64,000 nt of DNA. Source: Chloroflexota bacterium. Lineage in GTDB: Bacteria > Chloroflexota > Anaerolineae > UBA1429. Position 1 is the first letter of the stretch. The number at the start of each line of letters is the position of its first letter. A program made the translations under genes and the position numbers. The DNA is taken from contig JAAYDC010000027.1 of assembly GCA_012729455.1 (NCBI GenBank), positions 1 through 64,000 of the forward strand. Direction: 5' to 3'. Below are positions 9,701 through 18,001 of the stretch, one piece after another. The notes below the pieces were generated by a model. The model saw nothing but the letters and a program-made list of their open reading frames with translations. It had not been told where the DNA came from and made no database searches.

Positions 9701-9904
9701 TGACCAGGCGATCCCCGGCACATACAGGCTCAGCAGCTGAGCGATCTCAATGGTCGTAGCAGCATAGGGATGGCGGCGCACCCGCACCTGGTATCTGGAT
9801 TGCGTCAGAGCGGCTTTGCGCTCCGCCCATACGAAAAACATGCCGTCAAGCTGACGGTAGTCGTCTACAATCCAGGTTCCATGCAAAATTGCTTCCATCA
9901 ACAC
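6725..9904 (-). CDS. SNF2-family DEAD/DEAH box helicase
   Basis: 1059 aa; DDMGLGKTIQ, DEAQNIKN, LTGTPIENRLSELWSI, ATDRAFRIGQ motifs. Confidence 0.95.
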   Translation of the reverse strand: MLMEAILHGTWIVDDYRQLDGMFFVWAERKAALTQSRYQVRVRRHPYAATTIEIAQLLSLYVPGIAWSSTERMTRAALLPSQANSPQVPPWLRMPDDEADDAAPHFAYWRLEGIGVPILQMLEVLTALPAIAKEQQDHHIGVDLQYWSLVAKFGLEQLAGQRYVPGLVSQDKALEAVWLPSLGSDADRERLAQLAEGMPPACSAVVRESGEMEAAAPEPKLLLQNFINTLINQAVREWGGGEALLTGVRRPANLTESWWQALWHPDRRLNVPSSEQRQLSNYYQSWQRWSLSNSDIAASNFGVCLRLEQPDYTAAKNGELPPWVLRYFIQSREDPSLLVPASDVWMERGQVLSYLNYNFEHPQERLLESLGKAARISPAIQRSLLTSNPDHAVLSAEEAYTFLRETAHLLEGLGISVLVPPWWSQPDARLHVRISLHAPTDIHDAGMLGMNSLVQYDWQLALGDELITHEEFERLAALKAPLVQMRGRWVLLQPDQVEAAIAFWERQQKQGALPLNDALALALGADEEIDGLEIGDVELDPLLTDLFERITGSVPIEPLETPPDFVGELRPYQERGLAWLAFMGKWGLGACLADDMGLGKTIQAIALLLHVRAQLPELPSTLLICPTSLVGNWKREVERFAPHLNVVVHHGAKRAGAEELASLASKADLVISTYGLARRDLESLRPISWGHIILDEAQNIKNPITKQARAIRRLQGQRRVVLTGTPIENRLSELWSILSFLNPGYLGSLEAFRRAFAVPIERFQDEETSERLRKLVRPFILRRVKTDPTVIQDLPAKFEHKVYCNLTREQVTLYEAVVQDAMRELKEGEQRDPVLKRRGQVLAMLTRLKQICDHPALYLGDGSVLGARSGKLNRLLEMLDEVLATGERSLVFTQYAQMGQLLQRHLVEYFRREVLFLHGGTSQPAREKMIMRFQEADDAPGIFVLSLKAGGTGLNLMRANHVFHFDRWWNPAVENQATDRAFRIGQSRDVQVHKLIAVGTLEDRIDMLIESKRALAESVVGSGEDWLADLSTDALLDLVTLRADALELASDEDREEHDA

Positions 9905-9987
9905 CCCATACCAGTCTGAGGTAAACGCTTATTCTAGCGGGTTTGATGGTCGCATCCAAATATCGCTTTGTTGGCGCCGCATATTGC

Positions 9988-11214
9988 TCAGGGCTTGATC
10001 ACCGTGCCATCCAGACGGCGGATCTCGGGCCAGGCGCCGTTAATGGCGTCTTCCGGGAAGGGATACTGAGCCGCCAGTTTTTCGTCCACATCGATTCCTA
10101 AACCCGGCTTGTCGTTTGCCCACAGGGCACCATCGCGCACCTCGGGGCAGCCCGGGAAGACCGCTTTGGTCTCCTCCGGGAAAAGCGCCAGTTCCTGGAT
10201 GCCAAAGTTCGAGATCGCCAGGTCGAGGTGCATATTGGCGGCATGCCCCACCGGCGAGACATCGCCGGGTCCGTGGAAGGCAGTGCGGATGCCCAGAAAC
10301 TCGCCAAAGGCGGCCAGCTTGCGAGCCATTGAAAGCCCGCCGATATCCGAGATGTGCACGCGGATAAAGTCGATCAGCTGGTCGCGCATGAGCGGCACAT
10401 ATTCGGCCTGGTTGACAAACAGCTCGCCCATAGCGAGCGGCGTCGAGGTCTGCTCGCGCACCATGCGGAAATACGAGATATCCTCGGGGGCGAACAGGTC
10501 TTCGAGGAAAAACAGACGATAGGGCTCGACCGCCTTGGCCAGCCAGACGCCCTGGATCGGCGGGATGCGTTCGTGGACGTCATGCAGCAACTCGACATCC
10601 TCGCCCAGCTTGTTGCGTAAAAAATCGAGCATGGCGGGCACGCGCCGCACATAGGGGGTCGGCTCCCAGGTGCGCGTCTGGTTGCGGTTGAGCGCCTGAG
10701 CGGTGACGGGGCTCAGGCTGCCATAGGTACTCAGCCCAGGTACCGACATCTGCACGCGCACATAGCGGAAACCGCGCTCCATGATCGCAGCGGCATTCTC
10801 AGCCAGTTCGTGCTCATCATGGCCGTGGGCGTGGGTATAGACCGGCACCGCCTCGCGGCACTTGCCGCCAAACAGTTGATACAGCGGCATGCCCGCGCGC
10901 TTGCCCTTGATATCCCACAGCGCCTGATCGACGCCGCTCAGAGCGTTGTTGAGCACCGGCCCCGAGCGCCAGTATGAGCTCACATAAGCGGCCTGGTAGA
11001 AATCCTCGATGCGGTCGACATCCCAGCCAATGGCAAATGGCCGCAGATAATCGTTGATGGCGCTGGCAACCGTCAGGGCACGTTGTGTAAAGGTGGCACA
11101 CCCCAGGCCGTACAAGCCCGGCTGGTCTGTCAGCACCTTGACCACCACCAGCCGGATGCCGTTGGGGGCTGTCAGGATCACCTGGATATCTTTGATGCGC
11201 ACAGTTTCGCTCAT
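9988..11214 (-). CDS. Enolase-superfamily dehydratase, mannonate dehydratase/RspA (ManD) family
   Basis: 408 aa; HDVHERIPP, FLEDLFAPED, MGELFVN, AFHGPGDVSPVGHAANMHLDL. Confidence 0.88.
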   Translation of the reverse strand: MSETVRIKDIQVILTAPNGIRLVVVKVLTDQPGLYGLGCATFTQRALTVASAINDYLRPFAIGWDVDRIEDFYQAAYVSSYWRSGPVLNNALSGVDQALWDIKGKRAGMPLYQLFGGKCREAVPVYTHAHGHDEHELAENAAAIMERGFRYVRVQMSVPGLSTYGSLSPVTAQALNRNQTRTWEPTPYVRRVPAMLDFLRNKLGEDVELLHDVHERIPPIQGVWLAKAVEPYRLFFLEDLFAPEDISYFRMVREQTSTPLAMGELFVNQAEYVPLMRDQLIDFIRVHISDIGGLSMARKLAAFGEFLGIRTAFHGPGDVSPVGHAANMHLDLAISNFGIQELALFPEETKAVFPGCPEVRDGALWANDKPGLGIDVDEKLAAQYPFPEDAINGAWPEIRRLDGTVIKP

Positions 11215-11338
11215 GGTTCACCTCGGTCAGGATGATGCGATTATCTTAACGCATCGGGCGGCATTGTCCAGTGTCCTTTACCAACTGGGATGATCGGCTA
11301 TAATCCTCACAGCGCGTAACGCACCTTGAGGAGGATGT

Positions 11339-12328
11339 ATGTACCGCTGCTCGATTCGCTACGACGACCACCCAGATTATGGCTGGCCGATTATCCGCCT
11401 GGCCTGCCAGGATCCGCGCAACACCGCTCATCAAACCGTAGCCCAGATCGCCCCCACCCAGGGCTGCAACCTGTTCGATTGGGCGGTCGATGGCATCGAA
11501 TACATCTGCGAACAGGGCACGGTCAAGAGCTCGCAGCGCCAGCTGCTGGGCACGCCGGTGCTTTACCCGACCCCCAACCGCGTGCGAAACGCCCAGTTCA
11601 CCTTTGACGGGCATACTTATAGCTTTGAGCCCAACAACGGCGCCAACTTTATTCATGGCTTGGTGCGCCACGAGGCATGGGAAGTGGATGAGCCTGTTAT
11701 CGAAGACGAGAGCATTGCGCTGCGCACCCACTACAGCATCGTCCCGGGCACGCGCGCTTATGAGCGCTTCCCGATCGCCAATACCCTGGTGATCACCTTT
11801 ACCGTCAAGCCCAACCGCATCCGTTACGATTTTCGCGTGATCAACGAAGATGACCGTTACCGCCTGCCCTTTGGCCTGGCGCTGCACCCCTACTGGCGCC
11901 TGATCGGCCCGCGCGATAGCGTGCGCATCCAGGTACCGGCCAGCCACTGGATGGAAGCTAACGAGCTGCTGCCCACCGGCAAGCTGATCGAGTTGGAAAA
12001 TGCGCCCGCCGACCTGACGTCACCCACCCAGCTTTCTAAACTGACGCTCGACGACGTCTTTTACGGGCTGGATTCCGCCGCCACATCGACGATCTACTAT
12101 GATACGATCGGCACGCGTGTGACGCTGGCAGCCTCCGACCTGTTCACCCACGCGGTGGTGTATACGCCCGAAGACCAACCCTACTTTTGCATCGAAAACC
12201 AGTCCTGCTCGACGGATGCCCACAACCTGCACGCGCGCGGACTCGAAGAACCCGCTCACCTGGCGATACTCGAGCCCGGCGAATCGTCATCCAGTTGGAT
12301 CGAGTTTTCGGTGGCTGATCAAGACTAG
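11339..12328 (+). CDS. Aldose 1-epimerase family protein
   Basis: 329 aa; NFIHGLVRHEAWEV, LPFGLALHPYWRL galactose-mutarotase-like pattern. Confidence 0.85.
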   Translation: MYRCSIRYDDHPDYGWPIIRLACQDPRNTAHQTVAQIAPTQGCNLFDWAVDGIEYICEQGTVKSSQRQLLGTPVLYPTPNRVRNAQFTFDGHTYSFEPNNGANFIHGLVRHEAWEVDEPVIEDESIALRTHYSIVPGTRAYERFPIANTLVITFTVKPNRIRYDFRVINEDDRYRLPFGLALHPYWRLIGPRDSVRIQVPASHWMEANELLPTGKLIELENAPADLTSPTQLSKLTLDDVFYGLDSAATSTIYYDTIGTRVTLAASDLFTHAVVYTPEDQPYFCIENQSCSTDAHNLHARGLEEPAHLAILEPGESSSSWIEFSVADQD

Positions 12329-12345
12329 CTCGGCGAGGTAACAGC

Positions 12346-12924
12346 ATGACAAAACCTGTGGTGATCGGCATCGCCGGTGGCTCAGCCTCCGGCAAGACCA
12401 CCCTGGCCGAGCGCCTCGAGCAGGCTCTGGCGGGCGTTCGTGTGTTGGTGATACATATGGATCACTATTTTTTTAAAGAGCGTCCTCACATGGTCGCGCC
12501 AATCACGCGCCTGGAGTATGAGGACCACAACCACCCCACCTCGTTCGACCTGGTGCAACTGATCAGCGACCTCGACGCGGCCATCGCTGCCAGCGAGGTA
12601 CAGGTGATCATCCTGGAGGGCCTGCTGGTACTGCAGAACGACGACCTGCGCCAGCGCCTCGACCTGAAGCTGTTTGTGGACGCCCAGGCGGATGAGCGTA
12701 TCGTGCGCCGCACGCGCCGCAACATGGCGCGCGGACTGGGATTTGACGAGATCACCAACTTTTACCTGGATTGTGTTCGTTACCGACATCAGGAATATGT
12801 CGAGCCCTCGCGCTGGCATGCCGACCTGGTGATGAACGGCAGCCAGTTTTCCGAACTGGGGCTGGATATCGTCGCCGCCTGGGTGCACCGCCAAGTCGCT
12901 AGCCAACCACAGGAGCCAGCATGA
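12346..12924 (+). CDS. Uridine kinase-like P-loop kinase
   Basis: 192 aa; GIAGGSASGKTTLAERL, MDHYF, RRTRRNMARG. Confidence 0.85.
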   Translation: MTKPVVIGIAGGSASGKTTLAERLEQALAGVRVLVIHMDHYFFKERPHMVAPITRLEYEDHNHPTSFDLVQLISDLDAAIAASEVQVIILEGLLVLQNDDLRQRLDLKLFVDAQADERIVRRTRRNMARGLGFDEITNFYLDCVRYRHQEYVEPSRWHADLVMNGSQFSELGLDIVAAWVHRQVASQPQEPA

Positions 12925-13907
12925 GCCCAACCACTGCTACCCCGCGCGAACGCTTTATTGCTGCCCTCGAACACAAGCCCCTGGAAGGGCGTGTGCCGCA
13001 CTTTGAACTGGTGTTTTATCTGACGATGGAGGCCTTTGGCAAGGTGCATCCCAGCCACCGCTCCTACGGCCAGTGGGACCAGATGTCCGATAACGAACGC
13101 CAGCTGCATCGCAACGAGATCGCCGATATCTATATCATGACGGCCAAGCGTTACGAGCACAGCGCGATCTTTATCCACCAGAACCCTGACACCTTTGACG
13201 AGATCTGCCGCATCATCGACCTGATCCGCGAAAAGAGCGGCGACAAGTACTTTTTGATGATGCACGGTGACGCCACCTATTCGATTCCATCCGGCACCGA
13301 GATGGAAAAATGGTCGGCCTGGCTCTATGCTGATGTCAAACGCGCCAAACGCAAGGCTGACCGCATGGTCAACGAGCAACTGGCCTTTGCCGAGCGCCTG
13401 GCCAAGCATGGCGGTCTGGATGGCTTTGCGCTGTGTGCTGATTACTGCTTTAACACAGCGCCATTTCTGCGTCCGAGCATGTTTGCCGAGGTGGTGACTC
13501 CGTATCTGGCCAAGCTGATCGCCGGACAAAAGGCATTGGGCTACTATACGATCAAGCACACCGACGGCAACATCATGCCGATCCTGGATGACCTAGCACA
13601 GGCCAAGCCGCACGCCCTGCACTCGATTGATCCGCAGGCCGGCGTTGACTTGGCTGAGGTCAAGGTGCGTATCGGCGACGAGATCACCCTGATCGGAAAC
13701 GTCAACTGCGGTCTTCTGCAAAGCGGTACTGACTATGAAGTGACCGACGATGTGCGGCGCGCCCTGCGAGAGGGCATGCCCGGCGGTGGCTATATCTTTT
13801 CGACCAGCAACTGTGTTTATACCGGCATGGCCCTCGCGCGCTATGACCTGATGTTGGACATCTGGCGCAAGGAGGGCAACTACCCCACACAGCAGAAAGG
13901 AGCCTGA
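12921..13907 (+). CDS. Uroporphyrinogen decarboxylase (URO-D) family protein
   Basis: 328 aa; RERFIAALEH, KHTDGNIMPILDDL, LIGNVNC. Confidence 0.85.
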   Translation: MSPTTATPRERFIAALEHKPLEGRVPHFELVFYLTMEAFGKVHPSHRSYGQWDQMSDNERQLHRNEIADIYIMTAKRYEHSAIFIHQNPDTFDEICRIIDLIREKSGDKYFLMMHGDATYSIPSGTEMEKWSAWLYADVKRAKRKADRMVNEQLAFAERLAKHGGLDGFALCADYCFNTAPFLRPSMFAEVVTPYLAKLIAGQKALGYYTIKHTDGNIMPILDDLAQAKPHALHSIDPQAGVDLAEVKVRIGDEITLIGNVNCGLLQSGTDYEVTDDVRRALREGMPGGGYIFSTSNCVYTGMALARYDLMLDIWRKEGNYPTQQKGA

Positions 13908-14938
13908 TGCGCGCACTCTTGGTAACTGCTCCCGACAAGCTCGAGATCCGCGATGTGCCCGTGCCAGAGATGGCCCCCTGGGAGGCGCTGGTGCGCATCG
14001 AAGCCGCCAGCATCTGTAATTCGACCGATGTCAAGATACTAAAGCGCGAGTTTGTCTCCAGTATTCCTCTGCCATTGGTGCTGGGGCACGAATCGGTGGG
14101 CACCGTGGTAAAGGTAGGCAGCGCTGTCACGCGCTACCGCCTCGGCGACCGCGTGCTGCGCGCCGGTGCATACTATGCGCCCGAGGTAGGCATCAACTCG
14201 GCTTGGGGTGCCTTTGCCGAATATGGCTTGGTAACAGATCCCGACGCCTGGCTGACCGCCCATCCGGGCGGGAACGTCGGCGGCCAATGGCAAGCGCAGC
14301 AGATCGTGCCGCCCGAGATCCCGCCAGCCGAGGCAACCGCGCTGATCAATTTAAAGGAGACGCTCTCCTCTGCCAAAGCCGCCGGCATAAACGCGGATAC
14401 CTGGGTGGCGATCGTCGGCACTGGCCCGGTAGCGCGCGGCATGTGCTACTGGGCGCATTGGCTCAGGGCGCCCTTCCTGGTGGTGTTTGGCCGCCACGAG
14501 CGCCACTGCCACGATTTCCTCGACCTGGGCGCCAACTATTATATGGCCGGCGACCAGCCTTGTGCAGTCAGTGAGGTCAAAATCGCCGGCAAGCACGCCT
14601 TTGACCGCGTGATTGAGGCGGTTGGCAGCCAGCAGGCCCTTGAAGACGCCCTAACCCTGGTGCGCCCGGATGGGCTGATCGCTAACTATGGCGTGGCGCA
14701 GGAAAGCGACCCGCCTACCGCCGCGGTGCAGGAGGCGCGCGCTGCCGGCAGAATCTTTGACATCGCCGTGCGCGAGCAGGACGAGCACGAAACCGTGCTG
14801 GAATGCGTGCGCAAGGGCGAGCTTGACCTGAGAAAATGGATCACCGATGTGCTGCCGTTTGAGCGCGCCCAGGAAGCCTTTGATCTGGTGCGCAACAAGC
14901 GTTCCCTCAAAGCTGTGCTGACATTTAACCAAGGATAA
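13907..14938 (+). CDS. Zinc-dependent alcohol/sugar dehydrogenase
   Basis: MDR fold: SICNSTD, LGHESVGTVVKVG, GDRVLRAG. Confidence 0.85.
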   Translation: MRALLVTAPDKLEIRDVPVPEMAPWEALVRIEAASICNSTDVKILKREFVSSIPLPLVLGHESVGTVVKVGSAVTRYRLGDRVLRAGAYYAPEVGINSAWGAFAEYGLVTDPDAWLTAHPGGNVGGQWQAQQIVPPEIPPAEATALINLKETLSSAKAAGINADTWVAIVGTGPVARGMCYWAHWLRAPFLVVFGRHERHCHDFLDLGANYYMAGDQPCAVSEVKIAGKHAFDRVIEAVGSQQALEDALTLVRPDGLIANYGVAQESDPPTAAVQEARAAGRIFDIAVREQDEHETVLECVRKGELDLRKWITDVLPFERAQEAFDLVRNKRSLKAVLTFNQG

Positions 14939-14951
14939 TCGGAGGAAGACC

Positions 14952-15743
14952 ATGACCCGTTTCGCACGTGTACAGCTGGCCAATGGCCGCATCAGCCACG
15001 CGTTGGTAGAGGGCGACCAGCTCCGCCTGATCAAGGGGTGCCTGCTGGAGGATTGGAGCGCTACCGGCGAAGCAATCGCCCTGAGCCAGGCCAAACTGCT
15101 GGCCCCCCTGGTGCCCGCCAACATCTTGGCGATCGGCTTGAATTATCGCGCGCATGCCATCGAGACCAAGGCGGTCATCCCTGACCATCCGCTCCTGTTT
15201 ATCAAGGCTACCAACTCATTATGCAACCCCGGCGACCCGATTATCCTGCCGCGCGTGGCGCCCAACGAGGTCGACTATGAGTGCGAGCTGGCGATTGTGA
15301 TCGGCAAAAAGGCCCGAAATGTGAGCGTCGACAAAGCCTTCGACTATGTCTTTGGCTACACCTGCGCCAACGACGTCTCGGCGCGTGATTGCCAGCAGCG
15401 CATCGACAAGCAGTGGGCGCGCGCCAAATCGTTCGATACTTTTTGCCCGCTGGGGCCGTGGATCGAGACTGAGCTGGATCCCGATAATGCTGCCGTGCGG
15501 AGCCGTCTAAACGGCCAGTTGATGCAGAACTCTAACACCAACGACCTGATCTTTTCATGCCGCGAGCTGATCAGCTACCTCTCCGAGAGCCTGACGCTGC
15601 TGCCGGGCACTGTCATCCTGACGGGCACCCCCTCGGGTGTGGGCACAGCGCGCTCTCCGCAGGTGTATCTCAAACCCGGCGACTGCATCGAGGTCGAGGT
15701 CGATGGGATCGGCATGCTCGCCAACCCGGTCATCGCAGAATAA
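14952..15743 (+). CDS. Fumarylacetoacetate hydrolase family protein
   Basis: 263 aa; ILAIGLNYRAHA, VDYECELAIVIGKKARNVS, GYTCANDVSARDCQ, LTGTPSGVG. Confidence 0.93.
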   Translation: MTRFARVQLANGRISHALVEGDQLRLIKGCLLEDWSATGEAIALSQAKLLAPLVPANILAIGLNYRAHAIETKAVIPDHPLLFIKATNSLCNPGDPIILPRVAPNEVDYECELAIVIGKKARNVSVDKAFDYVFGYTCANDVSARDCQQRIDKQWARAKSFDTFCPLGPWIETELDPDNAAVRSRLNGQLMQNSNTNDLIFSCRELISYLSESLTLLPGTVILTGTPSGVGTARSPQVYLKPGDCIEVEVDGIGMLANPVIAE

Positions 15744-15757
15744 CACTGGAGGTAACT

Positions 15758-17404
15758 ATGCGTAAAGTTCTATATCTCTACGGCGGCCCCTTTCACCCTT
15801 CCGAAGAGGCGGCCAAGATCCTGTCCGAGATGCTGGCGCGCGACGGCCGCTTTGAGCTGGAAGCTACCGGCGAGCTGAACGCACTCGCCACCCTCAACAC
15901 GCGCGACTATGCCGCAGTGGTGATCTATACCACCGGCTTTCGCGATGACCTGGTGCCGGCCCGCGAGCAGGGGCTGCTGGGATTCATCCGCGATGGCGGC
16001 GGGTTCGTGGGAATCCACTCGGCCAACGACAGCTTTCGCGGCAACAGCGCCTATATCGAGATGATCGGCGGTGAGTTCGCCACCCATCCGGCGGTGCACG
16101 AATTCAAGACAACCATCGTCGACCATGAGCATTATATCACCGCGCGCATGCCCGATTTCACGCTCAACGACGAGATGTATCATCTCACCAACTATGACCC
16201 GTCCAAAGTGCACCTGTTGGCCGAAACGCCCTGGCAGGGCGATAAAAAGCCGATGGCATTCGTCAAGAAATATGGCAAGGGGCGCGTCGCCTACCTGGCG
16301 AATGGCCACAGCCTAGAAGTGTGGCGCAACCCCGAGTTCCAAAAGCTGGTGGTGCGCGCCATCGCCTGGAGTGCGGGGGCAGATCTGCCCAAGAACGAGA
16401 TCCGCGCTGGTCTCTTGGGCTATGGCCCGGCCTTCAATATGGGCAAAGGCCATGCCGGCTGGATCAACAATACCCCCGGCATGCGCTCCGTGGCGATGTG
16501 CGATTCCGCGCCGGCGCGCGTCGAAGCAGCCAAGACAGAGCTGCCCGGGCTGAAGGCGTACTGCAGCAGCGCCGACGAGTTGCTGGCAATGCCGGATGTC
16601 GACCTGGTGGTGGTGATCTTGCCGCACAACCTGCACGCCCCCCTAGCGATTAAGGCGCTGGAAGCCGGCAAGCACGTTATCCTCGAAAAGCCCTTTTGCC
16701 TGAGCGTGGATGAAGCCAACCGCATGATCGACGCCTCCAAACGCGCCGGCAAGATGCTGAGCGTCTTTCACAACCGCCGCTGGGATGGCGACTATCTCAC
16801 CATCCAGGATATCATCGCGCGTGGGCTGATCGGTGAGATATTTCACCTCGAGGCCGGCATCGGCGATTACAGCCATCCCGGCTTTTGGTGGCGCTCTGAT
16901 AAGGCCATCTCGGGCGGGGTGATGTTTGACTGGGGTGCTCATTTTCTCGATTGGACGCTGGGTTTGATCAAGTCCCCCATCACGCAGGTTATGGGCGATT
17001 TCCAAAAGCGCGTCTGGCACGCCGTTACCAACGATGACCACGGCCAGGTGTATGTGCGGTTTGCCAACGGCGCAACGGCCGACTTCATGGTCTCATCAAT
17101 CGCCGCCAGTTTGCGGCCCAAGTGGCGCATCCTGGGTACCAAGGGTTCGATCGTGGCGGATTGGTCGGATAACCTGCAGCTCGTCAGTTATGCCTCGGGC
17201 ATCCGCCAGGAGAGCACCGTCAAGGTGACCTTGCCGGGTTACGGCAGCGTCCAGTACTATCGCAACATCGCCGACCACCTGCTGATGGGCGAAGAACTGA
17301 TCGTGACCCCCGAAAGCGCGCGCCGCGTGATCGGGCTGATCGAAGCCGCCCAAACCAGCAGCCAGCTCAACCGCAGCGTTCCGCCTTTCGAGGGCTGCGA
17401 GTAA
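15758..17404 (+). CDS. ThuA domain - Gfo/Idh/MocA oxidoreductase fusion
   Basis: 548 aa from ATG at 15758 (SD GGAGG); N-terminal ThuA (GGFVGIHSANDSFRGNSAYIEMIGGEF) then Gfo/Idh/MocA (HVILEKPFCLSVDEANRMI). Confidence 0.9.
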   Translation: MRKVLYLYGGPFHPSEEAAKILSEMLARDGRFELEATGELNALATLNTRDYAAVVIYTTGFRDDLVPAREQGLLGFIRDGGGFVGIHSANDSFRGNSAYIEMIGGEFATHPAVHEFKTTIVDHEHYITARMPDFTLNDEMYHLTNYDPSKVHLLAETPWQGDKKPMAFVKKYGKGRVAYLANGHSLEVWRNPEFQKLVVRAIAWSAGADLPKNEIRAGLLGYGPAFNMGKGHAGWINNTPGMRSVAMCDSAPARVEAAKTELPGLKAYCSSADELLAMPDVDLVVVILPHNLHAPLAIKALEAGKHVILEKPFCLSVDEANRMIDASKRAGKMLSVFHNRRWDGDYLTIQDIIARGLIGEIFHLEAGIGDYSHPGFWWRSDKAISGGVMFDWGAHFLDWTLGLIKSPITQVMGDFQKRVWHAVTNDDHGQVYVRFANGATADFMVSSIAASLRPKWRILGTKGSIVADWSDNLQLVSYASGIRQESTVKVTLPGYGSVQYYRNIADHLLMGEELIVTPESARRVIGLIEAAQTSSQLNRSVPPFEGCE

Positions 17405-17421
17405 CACGTGTCCGTCTTAAC

Positions 17422-17454
17422 CTGCCAGGTGCGCTCAAGCCGCGCACCTGGCAG
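17422..17454. other. Strong hairpin CTGCCAGGTGCG...CGCACCTGGCAG
   Basis: Inverted repeat between two same-strand genes; no clear T-tract. Confidence 0.6.
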
Positions 17455-17465
17455 CAGTGCACAGG

Positions 17466-17999
17466 ATGCCGATGTCTGAAATACTAGATTCCTACCAAAT
17501 CACCCTCATTGCGCTGACACTTGAGCAGATGCGCCTCTTTCGCGATGACCGCGCCGCCTTTGCAAGCAATCTGGGCTATCCGGGTTATACGCCCGAGAAG
17601 CCAAACCCCGACCTAGCCGAGGCGCTGCCGGTGATCATCAAACAACTGGAAGAGCGCCCCCAGGATTGGCCGTGGGGCACCAACTGGGCGATCGTGCTCA
17701 AGGCAGAACAGACGATTATCGGCGGCATCGGTTTGCACGGGCTGCCTAATGCAGCGGGCGAGGTCGAGCTGGGCTACGGCCTCGATAGCCCCTATCGACA
17801 CCGCGGCTTTGCTGTACCCGCTATTCACCTGCTGACAGGCTGGGCTTTTAGTCATACTGAGGTCATGAGCCTCGTGGCTGAGACGCTCATCGAGAACCTG
17901 CCCTCGCAGCGCGCTCTGCAGCGTGCCGGCTTTATTCCTGAGCGTGTCGAGGGTGGCAGCCTGTGGTGGCGCATGCCGCGCCCGGTACAGAGAGGCTGA
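17466..17999 (+). CDS. GNAT family N-acetyltransferase
   Basis: VELGYGLDSPYRHRGFAVPAIHLLTGWAF, ENLPSQRALQRAGF; start uncertain (17457/17466/17472). Confidence 0.8.
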   Translation: MPMSEILDSYQITLIALTLEQMRLFRDDRAAFASNLGYPGYTPEKPNPDLAEALPVIIKQLEERPQDWPWGTNWAIVLKAEQTIIGGIGLHGLPNAAGEVELGYGLDSPYRHRGFAVPAIHLLTGWAFSHTEVMSLVAETLIENLPSQRALQRAGFIPERVEGGSLWWRMPRPVQRG

Positions 18000-18001
18000 G
18001 C

